DNA of 64,000 nt from Fistularia commersonii. Lineage: Eukaryota; Chordata; Actinopteri; Syngnathiformes; Fistulariidae. Of this stretch, positions 1 through 12,900 are shown piece after piece. Numbering within the stretch: the stretch's first letter is position 1; each line of letters begins with the position of its first letter. Made by a program: the position numbers and the translations under genes. The notes under the pieces are model-generated. The model saw nothing but the letters and a program-made list of their open reading frames with translations. It searched no databases and was not told the origin of the DNA. The stretch covers positions 6,400,501 through 6,464,500 of the forward strand of contig JBBMNZ010000019.1 of NCBI GenBank assembly GCA_037954325.1, read 5' to 3'.

Positions 1-20
1 TAAGGAACCTGACTCTGTCC

Positions 21-21
21 A

Positions 22-78
<57 letters not shown>

Positions 79-82
79 GCAG
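21..82. repeat. (CA)n microsatellite
   Basis: Alternating CA run with CG-containing ends, read directly. A shorter CA stretch follows near 214-236. Both lie upstream of capg. Confidence 0.95.
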
Positions 83-1640
83 AGCGTCATACCCACAGGG
101 CAGAGGTAGGCTTTCATCACATCGGCTTCAGTTACCCCCCATATATAAGTTAACCAGGCCAGGTGAGCGCATACGCTCCTTTGCTGCCAGGCCTCTCGAT
201 ACCTTACAACCTCACACACGCACACACACACACACACCGGTTCACACCTTCTCCAGTGGACGCGCAGAATGGAGCCGGAGTCAGACAGCATGCTGGACGT
301 ACCGGGGGAGATCATACAGTTAAGTGGGTCTATTCTCCCCTTACTCTTGGAGCAGCAGTCCAAGAGTGGTAACCCTAACCTGGGGCCCCTCCGTGCACTG
401 CCTCTTCTCATCCTCTCGGCTACCTCTTTGCGTTCAGATATTCTCTCTGATGCACAGCCGTCCTCGCTGCTGACCTTGTTTTGATCCGTAAAAACGGGTT
501 ATTGATCGTGAGAGGGCTCGGAACTGAAGCTAAAAGTCCTGCACAACACCCTGTATCTAAAATTTCACGTTTAGCCGACCGTCGTGCTCTGAGCTTTGGT
601 CGGTTTCACCAGGAGTAATTTTAACAAACAGAATGCGATGGTTGCCTCAGGGTTCTCTCTCCTATCAGTGTCATCAATAAAGTGTCCTCCAGCCCTCCGT
701 TATCAGTTAAGAATCCCGCCCGGCGCCCACGATGACGCTTCAAGGATTAAAACGATGACACCGATAAACACCCAACCCATAACCTATTATAATATTCAAA
801 TTAATCTGTACAACCCTGCCCAGAGGTCACATAAAAATATTCAGGGCTTTTTCAGGCATTTGTGTTTTATCAGATTGGGAAACTGAGGCTTGTCAGGACT
901 TTATCTCTTTTGTTATGTAATAATATAATATCATGTTGAGTGGTGTATATCTATTTTTCTTCAATTGCTGTTATCTTCCTCTGAGTTGGGCCACAGGGTA
1001 TGAGCTTGTGTGACGTGTACCTAAAAGACTGACAACATCCAGCTTGCAGAGCTATGCATTTTCCTAAATACTGTTAATTTTTTTTTTTCACATTAGTCAT
1101 GCAGAATCACTTGATCGTGACGCACTGTGCACTTCCTTCTCTTTGCTGGTAACTGTGAAGAGTTAGTTTCTTCTTTAACCGCTTCCTCTTTCTTTATCCA
1201 GCCTCTTCCTTTTTGAAATCAGACTTTATGAGGTCATGAATCAAATTAAAATCCCGTAAAATGCAATATATATTTATATCTATGAAATCACAATCACAAA
1301 ACGTCGCACTTTGACGTGACCAAATAAGAGTGCTTTGACAGTGTTGTCAAAGTTCACATAAAAAATGATCAGATGGTTACAAACAAGCGATTCCTCAATA
1401 TCAAGACCAAAACTGTTAAGTGATAACAATCAGCTGCAATGTTCATATTTATATTATATCCATACATTGTCCAGGACACTGATTTATTATCATTCCATTT
1501 TAACTACCCACCTTTCCTACTGTGCAACAGTTATTTGTGTAACTATTCCCTGTACAAGGTTTTTCTCTTTTACATTTTTATAGTTTTCATTCTACTGTAT
1601 TCTATTGTACATCGTCTTCGTTAATTTGTACCCATATCTT
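83..1640. other. Upstream region of capg, no coding gene recognised
   Basis: A TATA-like TATATAA is at 142-148. An ATG-opened stretch starts at 269 but has no clear donor and resembles no family I know. A non-coding first capg exon could lie here, but I cannot place it. From about 900 the sequence is A+T-rich without supported features. Confidence 0.35.
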
Positions 1641-1760
1641 GTTTCTTTCTGTTACTATAAGCACACCTTTCCACCCTGTAATGCTTCTGTGACAATTGGA
1701 TGTTCCCATTCTGGGATCAATAAAGTCTGTCTTATCTTTTTTTATCTTATCTTATCTTGT
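1640..1760 (+). mobile_element. LINE 3' tail (Rex-like)
   Basis: The segment ends in a '...gggatcaataaagtctgtc' type 3' end followed by TTATC pentamer repeats. This is the usual 3' signature of fish non-LTR retrotransposons. It stops about 25 bp before the first coding exon of capg, so its pyrimidine-rich tail forms part of that exon's acceptor region. No reverse transcriptase is visible upstream, so this is a 5'-truncated copy. The family name is from memory of the tail. Confidence 0.5.
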
Positions 1761-1783
1761 TTCGCCCCCTCCCCCCTCGCAGC

Positions 1784-2248
1784 ATGCTTCCCTTCCAAGC
1801 AGCCCCTGGTCAGTTCGGCCCAGAGGTCCGGCAGCCGGGCCTCCGTGTGTGGAGGGTGGAGAAGATGAAGGCGGTGCTGCTCGACCCCTCCGAGGTGGGA
1901 GCATTTTACAACGGGGATTCCTACCTGGTGCTGGAGAATCGCGGCGAACAGGGCGCCGACCTCCACATGTGGATTGGTGAGTTGAGACACATCTGGATTC
2001 TGAAGCTTTTTTTTTTGTTAGCTCCTGTGACATTGAGAGATCGATCACAACCGGTATTCTTCATCCTTCAAGAGGTCTAGGGGAACTAACTAAACCAAAC
2101 TAAACCAAAACACAGAGTGTTAAACTCTATTGTTGAAATGGCTTCAACAAAATGAGCTATGTAGATTAACAGATGATATTAGTGTATTTTCATATAAATT
2201 TGACTAAAATCCAATCTTCTTCACTGAGAACAGCCATATTTTATCCTG

Positions 2249-2287
<39 letters not shown>

Positions 2288-2411
2288 CCGTAGCTCACCA
2301 CACCTGGATACACACATTGCAAACACACCCTCTGACATCCTCTTTAGTCAAAATAGCAGCAACCTTTAATTCTGTGTTGTCACGGCATTACCTGAAGGGA
2401 CAAATAAAACA

Positions 2412-2467
<56 letters not shown>

Positions 2468-4484
2468 ACAGCCAGGGAGCGAGCGAATGACTAATAATCC
2501 TAATGACTGAGGCGGCCGTGCCTGCGTGTTGGGCTGAAAAGTAATAACCCTGGCATTGGTGGCAATGACACATGAGACAAAGCGCTGACCCGCTGCACGT
2601 TTATGAGGGGAGAGGCGGGATCGGGACGGATGGAGGGACGATGAGACGGGCGTCCCGAGGGAAAGGGGGGGATGTTGTTGTTGCCGGGGTCATAAAAAAT
2701 GCAGGGGGGCAGTTACAGTACTCAAATGTGGCTATTGTTTCCAGCATGTATCTGGTGCTTCGTTGACACTAAGCCGATTGTCACAGGCTTATTATTTCCC
2801 TCCACCACTTGTTCACATCCAGTGGTCGCCCGATTCATCGCGTCACCTCCGTCCATAGCATCTCCAGCTTCAGTGCCTTCAGTCCCCTGATTTTTGTTTT
2901 TAATAATTTTGTTTGTCCGTCTCATCTCGAGGTCCTCATATTGGCAGGCTGAAGGACACAACATATGCGCTTGTTTTTAATCGCCATCTGTTAACATTCC
3001 AGCAAAATAGTTATTTAATTTATACCACTACTAGACTAGATTAGTTGGTGCTCAGAAGTTGAGAACTGTGTTTTCCCTGGTAGTTCCGGAGCACTTAAAT
3101 ATTTCACCAAGCCCTCATCATTTGATTATTTTTCTTTCATTTTTTTCTTATTATTGATTTTTTTGGTTAACTTTGATGAGACGGTTGAAACCTACAACAC
3201 TTCATCACTTCATTAAATATCTGTTTTATTTTTCAGCTGTCATTCACTGAGTTCTCTGTTCTAACATCGCAGGGTGATAAGTTAATAAGTCTGTCAAAAT
3301 GTCCTCTTTTTAAAGTCGTAAAGGAGATCAATGTGCAAATAATGACTTTTTAAAAAAATGTTGAAATCCGAAACGGGAATAATGTATAAAGATTTTAAAA
3401 TTTAAAAAAATGCAACAGAGTGATGATTATTCCCTGTCCAACAGGTGAGAAGTCGTCCCGGGATGAGCAGGTGGCCTGCGCCATGCTGGCCACGCAGCTG
3501 GACAACTTCCTGGGCGGAGAGCCGGTTCAGCACAGGCACGTTCAGGGCTACGAGTCTGCCGAATTCATGTCGCTCTTCCCCAGAGGGGTGAGCTACAAGG
3601 TGAGGGTTGCCATAGTGACGACTGAAAACAGTATTGAGACATACATCTGTTAGAGACATTCATGATACATTCAATTTAAGGCCCTTTATTAAATACTCAA
3701 GGACACGAGGAATTTCTCAATATACTTGTGAGTTAAACATTAAATGCGTCATTGTGTGAATCAGGTGGATTTATTGCCAGGAAATTAGTTGAAATTGAAA
3801 TGAGTTCCAGTGAAGGGCGGCGCTTGTTTGTATTTTTAGATTGTCTTTCCGATCTGCGGTCGGTGTGAGAGTGCATTTGTAGACGGTGATCGACCTCCGG
3901 GTAAATAAGATGACATTGTTGAGGACACGCATGGGGGCTTGCTTGCATTGTCACGTTAATATTGTTTCAGGAATTTGTGATTGAATTTGTGTTCAGTAAA
4001 AAACGCTCAAAACATGACGACATTATTAGTTTTGTTCTTGTTCCCGTGGCATTAAAGAGGGCTGAGTAACAACAAGAACAAACAAGATAAATTACTTGTA
4101 ACAACTGCATTCAAAGTACCACTCTAACATAATGATAAATGATAATGATAATAAATGTATTACAGGGCCGTACTAGTAGTGAGAAGGGCCAGGATGTGGT
4201 GAAAAGTTAAAAGAGGCATTTCCTCCCTGTTTTGTTCCAAAGCAGCCAATTCAGCTCAAGACCAAATACGACTTCCATTTTCTCAACCAATAAGGCATCT
4301 TCTTCTTCTTCTTCTCACCAGGATGGTGGTGTGGAGTCCGGCTTCAGGAGGCCCAAGGGCTCAGGGACGGTGCAGCGGTTGTACCAGATCAAGGGGAAAC
4401 GCAACATCCGTGCCAGGGAGGTGGAGCTGTCTTGGAAGAGCTTCAACAACGGCGACTGCTTCATCCTGGATCTGGGCGAGGTGA

Positions 4485-4535
<51 letters not shown>

Positions 4536-7119
4536 GCTTTTTCTATCTCTGTCTTTCTCTCTCGCTTTTTCTTTTTCTACCCCGAACGGTTGAGACAGAA
4601 GGCTTCCCCTGAGGACCTGAGATTTGTACAAGGTTTCGCACAGGGAGGATTTTTTTTCCCCTGCCACTGTCGCAAAGCGCTGAGAAACGGGGGATTGTTG
4701 TGTTTCTGTGTGGGGTCCAGACCTGATCTACGGCAAAAGACAACTGTGTTGTGATCGTGACACTCCATAAATAAAAATCAGACTTGATTTGACATTTCCA
4801 AGTGCACATATTTTTACTGTGTTTAGACCTATCAACACATCCAACCAGTGTAAAGTTAATTTTATTTGTTATAAATTTTCATTTTACCTGTGTTTTTCAC
4901 TAATGTTTGATTTGATTTGGATTTAGAATTCAATTTAAATGTATTTTTATTTCTAATATTTTTTTTAAATTATTTCTCTTGCCGATCATGTCAGATCATC
5001 GTGTCATGGATCGGGTCAAAGGCCAACATCTTCGAGAAGCAGAAGGTGCGTGAGATCGCCTCGCTGATCCGTGACACGGAGAGACACGGGAAAGCCCGAA
5101 TCGTGGACACCAGTGAGGGGGAGGAACCCGAGGAAATGCTCAAAGTAAGCTTCACCTCCACAGGCATATTTCTTTAGATCTTTGCACGTAAAGAGAGAAA
5201 GTAAGTGTGTGTTGCCTGCAGGTCCTGGGCCCACTGCCCGAGCTGGCCGACAGCACGCCTGAAGAGGACAGCAGGGCGGACGCCTCCAACTCCGCCTCCC
5301 TTTATAAGGTAGGAAAACCACGCCCTCATGCATTTTGCAGGGAAAGTCCCAAAATAATGTGATCCCCCCCTCAGGTTTCCGATGCAACGGGGAGCATGAC
5401 GATGACCAAGGTGCTGGACAAGATCCCGTTCGCCAAGGAGCTGCTAGTTCGGGACGACTGCTTCATCCTGGACAACGGAGCCAACGGAAAGATCTTTGTC
5501 TGGAAAGGTGGGGATATGGCACTGTATGAGGAAGTCTGGAGTGGCAGAGAAGTTGTATGCCAGCTGTGAGACAGTAGTGAGGTGTGCTGTTGGAGTGACG
5601 GAGAAGTTCAAGGTGGAGGTGGGACTACAACAGGGGTCAGCTATGAGCCCCTTCTAGTTTGCAGTGGTGATGGACAGGAATCTCCATGGACCATGATGTT
5701 TGCAGATGACATTGTGATCTGTACTGAGAGCAGAGAACAGGTGGGGGAGAATCTAAAGAGGTGAGGATATACTCTGGAAAGGAGCGGAATGAAAGTAAGC
5801 TGCACGGTCAAGACAGAAAATATGTGTGTGAATGAGAGGGACCCAAGTGGAATGATGAGGCCACAGGGAGTGGAGATAAAGGTGGAGGATTTTAAGTACC
5901 TGGGATCAACAGTCCTGAGCATCGGAAGGTGTGGAAAAGAGGCCAAGAAATGCGTTCAAGCAGGTTGGACCGGCAGTAGAAATGTGTCAGGGGTGATGCG
6001 TGACAAAAGCATATCAGCCAGAAGGAAAGAGAAGGTGTACAAGACAGTTGTGAGACCAGCCATGCTGTTTAGTTTGGAGACAGTGGCATTGAAGAGAAGA
6101 CAGGAAGCAGAGCTGGAGGTTGCGGAGATGAAGATGTTGAGGTTCTCTTTGGGAGTGACAATGATGGATAGGAGCAGGAATGAGTCTATCAGATGGACAG
6201 CACACGTTAGATGTTTTGGAGATAATGTCAGAGAAGTCAGACTGACATGGTTCAGTCATGTTGAGAGGAGGGATAGTAAATATATTGATAGAAGGATGAC
6301 GAGGTTTGAACTGCTAGAGGAAGACCAAAGAGTAGATTTATGGATGGAGTGAAAGAGGGCATGGTGTTCGGTGGTGTTGGAAAAGAGGACACAGAGAATA
6401 CGGTTAGATGGAGTTGGCTGATGCACTGTGGCGACATCTAAGGGAAAGAGGAATGGAAGAAATTAGACATCACCATCTTGTATTAGTTTGAGGTGTTATA
6501 TAACTGGAAAATAGCATCAATTGAAACTGAGTTTTGAATTAAAAATCCACAAAAAATACCAATGACTGAAAATATGGAAAACATTAGCTTGAAAGTCAAA
6601 GAATAACGTATTAAGGAACATATAAGGCTTTTAATTTCGGTTATATAATTCCTTGATATCAGGTTAAAGCACCCATATTCTCTTGGCATATTTGCCTTTA
6701 AAATTTGTTGACTTTTAGCTCGCCTTCCATATTTTTCTCCCTGTTATCCCGAGTTGTTGGTTCTAACTCGTCCACTCGTGACCATCAGGTAATGGAGCCA
6801 ACGCTGCGGAGAAGCAGATGGCCCTGCAGATAGCCGATAACTTCATCGAACAAATGCAGTACCCACGAATGAAAACACAGGTATTTGCCCTTTGGAAACA
6901 ATAACTTGCTTTGCTAACATCTAAATAGAGGACAGGGGTCAGAGCCATAATCCATATCCTCAGCTCTGAAACCTCCTGTGACCTTTTATGATGTTTATAT
7001 AAGTGTCCTCCATATGAAAATCAGCGGCGGTAAACGTTTGCGTTGCTTTGCAGGTGGAGATTTTGCCTCAGGGGAAGGAGACCATCATTTTCAAGCAGTT
7101 TTTCAAGAGCTGGAATTAA
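1784..7119 (+). CDS. capg: Macrophage-capping protein (gelsolin-like actin capping protein)
   Basis: Coding exons: 1784-1976, 3445-3599, 4322-4480, 4995-5144, 5222-5308, 5375-5507, 6789-6880, 7054-7119. All introns are GT-AG and phases close to 344 aa (human CAPG 348). The product caps actin filament barbed ends in a Ca2+- and phosphoinositide-dependent way in cytoplasm and nucleus. Three gelsolin repeats are visible: about residues 15-115 (VWRVEKMKAV, FYNGDSYLVL, SSRDEQ), 130-220 (LYQIKGKRNI, NNGDCFILDLG) and 245-340 (VSDATGSMTMTKV, DDCFILDNGANGKIFVWK). The end, QFFKSWN then stop, is CapG-like. CapG has three repeats where gelsolin has six, which fits the length. The start is the first ATG of the exon after an acceptor at 1781-1782. 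Oddity: intron 6 begins with a LINE fragment (separate entry). Confidence 0.93.
2258..2285. repeat. Poly(A) run in capg intron 1
   Basis: About 28 uninterrupted A, possibly a retroelement tail; no body is recognisable before it. Confidence 0.85.
2419..2466. repeat. (GT)n microsatellite in capg intron 1
   Basis: Pure GT dinucleotide run read directly. Confidence 0.95.
4485..4531. repeat. (CA)n microsatellite at capg intron 3 donor
   Basis: CA run that starts immediately after the exon 3 donor (exon ends 4480, donor gtgaga). Length changes here would lie within about 50 nt of the 5' splice site. Confidence 0.95.
5510..6475 (+). mobile_element. Degenerate LINE reverse transcriptase fragment
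   Basis: Sense-strand fragment of a non-LTR retrotransposon ORF2 in capg intron 6. The catalytic YADD-type motif reads FADDIVIC (about 5701-5724). It is followed by the palm-to-C-terminal blocks FKYLGSTV, KVYKTVVRPAML, LEVAEMKMLRF and, further on, TVRWSWLMHCGDI. Homology starts before the motif, about 5510, only a few bases after the capg exon 6 donor. The frame is broken by stops and shifts (for example near 5566 and 5763), so it is dead. The longest open piece is 5789-6352. The 5' half of ORF2 and any endonuclease are missing, as expected for a 5'-truncated copy. Confidence 0.88.
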
Positions 7120-7407
7120 AAACAATTTCAAATGTTCAGATTAACCCACCACCACCACCTCTGCACCACAGAAGGGGGTTCCCCCAACGGTGGTACCTTC
7201 GCTTTTATATGCGTTTACTAATGTGTTGGTATTTGAGAGGTACGGCTCAGTAAGAGCAGGAATGTAAAGCCACTTTTATAAAGAAAACAATATTTCTCTG
7301 GTGAGAATATTAATATTTAGAAAAAATATCACAACATGCTTTAGTCTGTTACATTTTTTTTTTTACAATTGTTCTAGTGTCACAGATTTGCTTTATTTGA
7401 AAATGAT

Positions 7408-7413
7408 AATAAA
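7408..7413 (+). other. Candidate capg poly(A) signal
   Basis: AATAAA about 290 nt after the capg stop codon, giving a short 3' UTR. Assigned by position only. Confidence 0.45.
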
Positions 7414-7419
7414 AAATGG

Positions 7420-8240
7420 CTGAAACTCACCCATCACAACGTCTTCTTTGCCTCCACCCATGACAGTTGTCCAAAGGTATCAACGGGCGTTTTATATACA
7501 TGCACATACACATATATAATATTTGAGTTTTCCCCTGTTCCCATGGTTACGGAAACCTTATCTGCACATAATCAGCAAAAAGAGTCACAAGATACTACAA
7601 GACCATGCCGTGTTTACAGGAGCCTTCATTCTATTATACATTCAAAAACTTATTTATCAATAACATCAGTTTTTGAGACGTTTGACTTTTAGATTCAACT
7701 AGAAAAAGACTGAGAAAAATGTTCATTTATTCATTCATATCATTCACACATATTTGGGTGAAGGACCAACTTTGTGTGTGTGTGTGTGTGTGTGAGTACC
7801 AAATGGGAGGGGAGTTATCAGTATCAATAAAGGATGAAGATATGAAAAGTCTGTTGGAGGAATAATATAATGCAGATATCAGTTACTGTTGACTGCATTA
7901 TGTAATGTATTCCCGAAAGCATGAGAGCTGACACTGGAAAAGTTGTGACGTCAAGTTTTCTCACATTCAGGAATACCCCTAAGTATTACATTTGATTAAA
8001 CTCCACTGGTAAAAGGAAGTTAGGAACTTGAGATAAAACATCACTTAATTCCAATGCGGATATTTCATCAAGAATAAAAACCAAGATTGTCCCTGTATCG
8101 CCCTGTAACCGGCGATAAAATATTTCACACTTTGACCCCGCGGCGCCAGCCATTGCCGAGAAAACGGTAGGCGTTTCGTGTCAAGCATTCACTGCCGTCA
8201 CACAGGGGCCATAAAGCGAGGTCCAAAGATCGAGGATGTG
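7420..8240. other. Intergenic spacer, no gene seen
   Basis: A+T-rich spacer between capg and the SPRY gene. It holds a TG run at about 7774-7793 and nothing else I can support. Confidence 0.6.
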
Positions 8241-8329
8241 CAGAGACGAACAAAAAGATTGAGACGTCAGCGGCAGCCGTCCAGTCCTCTCCAGCTGGAA
8301 AGCTGCATCGACCCTCCATCAGACCACAG
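8240..8329 (+). other. Probable 5' non-coding exon of the SPRY gene
   Basis: A GC-richer stretch ends in ACCACAG followed by gtgagtga, a strong donor at 8330. The next acceptor (ccccttgcag, ending 8881) opens the exon carrying the start codon at 8898. The 5' limit is not visible; an A+T-rich TATA-like patch lies near 8115-8125. Confidence 0.45.
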
Positions 8330-8897
8330 GTGAGTGATGATCTACATCTCCGGGACATTTGTGTGATATGAAACTGCATTCATATTTATATTACAAAAGG
8401 AGATAACTATTGAGCATTTGAATTTTGGCGATTTTGTAAAATCAGACAAATCCCTCTTTCTTTTTTTTTAATTTCTTGATTAGTTGACTTTTCTTATTTG
8501 AATTTCTATAGATCTGAGAATGTTATTGAGCCCTTTTATATCGTACAGGTCCCCTCGGAGGACTTCTGATAGTTTTTTATCGACTCTAAATTTAGCAGAT
8601 GTGACGTCATTTTCACTAAGAGTTCCACATCTCTTATTTTCCCAGTTGATATTGATGATTTTTTATTCACATATTTCCAAGTTTTTAAAGATTTATCTCA
8701 AGACTTTAACGTTTGTTTTAATTTCACCGTGTTTGAAAACTTCACGAGAGCTACAGCGAAACTGAAACGGTGTCTTTTTACAGCATTACAAACCTTTTTG
8801 AAGCAGCAACTAAATTTTTAGCCCCGTCTTATTCCAACTTTTTCTTTTTCTCCCCTCCTTCCATCTGCCTCCCCCTTGCAGGAGTGAGGACATCACC

Positions 8898-9870
8898 ATG
8901 GAGATGAAGAGTATTTTGAAGAGTGACAGGAGTGAGTGTTTTATGATCTAACCATATGATTATACGTGTGTTGTGAATTTAAAATCTGTGAGGAAACAAA
9001 AGAAATTGATGAGTTCAACCACCACCCTCTCAGAGCTTAGCATCCTGCGTCAGATGGAGGAAAGCAGCACCAACCAGAGCAGCTCCATCGGTGCGGTGCG
9101 CTGGACTCTACCGGAGGACAAGGTCCAGCCCCACAGCTCAGCCCCAAGCATACCCGGCGCCACCAGCAGCCTCACCAACACTCAGGTACCCGAGCCATCA
9201 CTGCCACAAAATAGGAATACCTGTAAAATAATCAAAAAAAATTAAAAAAAAAAACAAAAAACAAACACAATCATTCCAATTGACAGTGGAATAATTTACA
9301 CATTTTTATGGCAGCAAAAATTAATAACCAATGTGGTAAGAGACACATAAGATATTTATCTCATTTTATTGTATTAGAGAAATGACACAAAAGTGACAGC
9401 GATATTTGGGGTGAAAAAAGCAGCAGAAAAAGAAATTTAGATGAAAGTATTGAGAACATGGCCTGTGAAAATGATTTTCCCAATACAAAACTGTAACAAG
9501 TTAGACACACACAAACACACATATATATGTATGTGTGTGTATATATATATATATGTATATATATATACTCACACATATAGATATATACATACACACACAC
9601 ACACAAACACACACATAGGACTATATACATATATGTGTGTGTCTAACTTGTTACAATTTTATGTTAGGGAAGTCATTTTCATAGTCCATGTGTGCATATA
9701 TACATATATATGTGAGCATATACATATATATGTGTACATATATATATATATATGTGCATGTGTGTGTATATATATATATATATACACACATACATATATA
9801 AGTGTGTCTAACTTGTTACAGTTTTATGTTGGTAAAGTCATTTTATATGTATGTATGTATGTATGTATGT

Positions 9871-9908
<38 letters not shown>

Positions 9909-12900
9909 GTGAGAGTGTACACTGTGGGAAAAAATGGGGGAATAAATATATAGTCATAAAGCAATGAGATGTTTACTGGCTCGAGCACTGAATCTCTGCA
10001 TGCTTCCCTCAGCAACACCCCCGACAAAGCAGCCTGAGGGATCTGCGCAGCCTGCAGGAGTGCGTGCAGTTCATCCACCACTGGAAGGAGCAGGTGGACC
10101 AGGTTTGCAAGGTAGGACTGGACCTGAGGAGGAGAGCGGAGCGAAGTATTGGTGAATATTAGCACGGCCAGAGAGACGGTCTTATATCTGTGCTGTAGTT
10201 GATGCGAGTTTGCAGGACATGGACTGAAATGATTTTCATTTGTTATAGGGAATCTCAAATCCTGCGGTTGATCTTGTAAAATTGTTGTCCTGTTCAGTAA
10301 AACATTAAACCTGGTGGACGTGCAGATTAACTGTGACATCCTGAGTCAATTGGTATAATTTATGAAAGCACAGATTTGATAAGCGTTTCTCACAATGGTG
10401 GGGGTTTATGTAATTGTGCCCTTTTGCCCCCAACCATATTACTAGATATTCATTTGAAGATCAAGCAATGTTTTGCTCTTGATAAATGTATTCAAAATAA
10501 AATCTCAATATAAACTTTGGATTTTTTGTTTTTGAGATGGCTATTTGGTAGAGTGGTGACTTCTGAATAAAGACTACTGGTACTTTGGATTTTCGGTTAG
10601 TGAATCGCAATTTTTGTAAGTCGCTTTGGATAAAAGCGTCTGCTAAATGACTGCAATGTAATGTAGATTTTTTTTATACTCAAATGCACATTACACATGT
10701 TATTCAATGCGGGTAAAATTCTGTACTGGTACATTCAATCTTTTTCTAATCGCCCAATGTTGTTGAGATTTAAGCATTTCTCGGAGACTCAAAATCGTAT
10801 ATTGGTAAAAAAAATGATCAAACGTGCTTCTGCGGCGTTTGTGATAAAAAAGTTCTATCACCAATGTAATAAAATGTCAATCTCACATTCCCAGAAACAC
10901 CGGTGCGTGCGATATAATCGCAGTTTCTCCGTTTTGACGTCAAATGTTATGTAACCCTCCAGGAGGCCAACAATACGAAGGTCGGCAGCAGTCAGACACT
11001 TGAGCAAAGTTCAGACCGGCGTGTCGAGCGAAGCCTGGAGGAGAGCAGGAAACTGATCTTGGAGTGGGCCAATGAACTCCACAATCTTGACAAAGTAAGT
11101 TACACGGTAATTACCGTGTTCAGAGGTGGCGTTCCGCAGGTCCCTGCATTTTACCGACTGATGTTTTGCCCATAGGTACTGATAAAAATCCCCTGCGTGT
11201 CTGAGAGCCCAAAAGATGAGAAAAAAGATAAGGCGGATGCAAAAGAGGAAGCACAGCTGAGGATCATGGAGTGGGCCAAGGAGCTGCAAAAGGCTTGTCA
11301 GGTAAGGAAGTCTGAAATGGACGTTTGTACCGGATTGCCTACATATGGTTTATATTGTTTGATAGTCCAAAAATAACAGGTAGCTAAAAAAAAATGAGGA
11401 AAATCAAAGCTCAGGTCCGGCTGGTTTCTGGGAGGCTTCCGGATGCTGTATCTGTTTCCAGGCCGATAGAATTATTCATTTTCGTGCAAAGTTGCAGCGA
11501 ACACCCACCTGAGGAATGACACGCTGAACGTCCGTGTGTTCACAGAACTGTGGCGTGCAAAACGACGAGCTGGGGAAAATATTGCGTCTGTTGGGCCTGA
11601 AGAAGAAACGCCTCTTCAACCTGCTGCCGCTGCTGGAGTTCATCACCTGGTCTCTGCTCAAAGAAGACAGCATGGTGAGGACTTGAGAGAAAAGACTTCT
11701 TCAGTTTTCTTATAGCTGGATTTAACAGGCCGTAGTTTGCAAATCGCCAAGTATTTGGAAGCCATCTGTACATCTGTTACAAGGCTGACATAAGAGTGAG
11801 GTTTTTCTTCACCTTATAGTGAAGGAGTAAAATTCTCCTGTGTTCACCAGTATTTTCAAATTGATAAATTACATTAATAAAAAAAACGGTTAGCATTATG
11901 TATTTATATTATATACATATTTTATAATATTTATTATTATTATCAGGTCTCAGGAAATCAGCCGGCAAAATAAGCAAAACTACACAAACTGCATTTATGT
12001 ATTCAGTTCAAGCAATGTTATTTTTGAATTTTATTAGTTCACAATTTAAGTTTTTTTATGCAGTAGTTTTCAGTCAGTGGGCAGGGTCCACCTCTCTGAG
12101 GGAAGGAACTTGATCAATAAATGGAAAAAAAAAAACGAGAGGCAGAACAGTAAAGTATGTAAGGTGAACAAACCAGGAAGAGGATACTTGACTCTGTAAA
12201 TATTTAATTTCTCATAAAGCAAACGAAAACACTCAGCAGGGAATCAGAAAATGAAGTCAAGCGTCACCACGTGTCGGAATTCGATTCCACGAATGCATTC
12301 GATGACGGTCCTGCTCATAAACTGGCCAGAACCGCGAGGATTCTGTTACAACGGTTCTGAAGAAAAGCAAACATTATACTGTCAGAAGTATCTGTTTGAC
12401 TCTGTAACTCCGGTAAAAACACGCTGAGTTTTTACCGGTAACGTTTCCCCCCATTTGACCGTTATCTTGTCTATTAGACGACAGTTCCGCAGCTGTGGTT
12501 GCTGGCAAAGCAAAGCACCTGGACAGTGGGGGTCCCCAGATACATCCCGAATTCAGGTGCGAATTATTTTAACATCAAGTCACCCGGATGAGGTCAAAAG
12601 TTCAAACGACGCCGTCTGATGTTCCGTCAATCTGACGTTTTTTTTTCCTCTTCTTTCAGTGTGGAGTTGGATTGTGAGCGCGGCAGGTGAGATCCCGTCT
12701 TCTAACCTCGCACGAATGCTCCCGGCGTGGCAGGACCGGCCCGCTTATACCACCTGTGTCTCTTTGCGCCAACAGCCGACGTGGTCCTGGACCCGAACAC
12801 CAACCACCCCTGGCTGCAGCTGTCGGACGACCAGCGCCAGGTCCAGGAAGCCATCTCCGAGCGGGACCTTCCTTACAGCTCGCAGCGCTTCGACGGCTGG

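Noticed and set aside
269..484. ATG-opened 71-codon frame at the left end as capg exon 1 or another gene
   Set aside because: No convincing donor in frame, and capg already has a family-like start at 1784.
5789..6352. 187-codon plus-strand frame as an independent gene
   Set aside because: Its content is the C-terminal part of a LINE ORF2 with broken flanks. It is annotated as a mobile element.
9441..9878. 145-codon plus-strand frame rich in Tyr/Ile/His/Thr
   Set aside because: It is translation of TA/TG/CA microsatellites.
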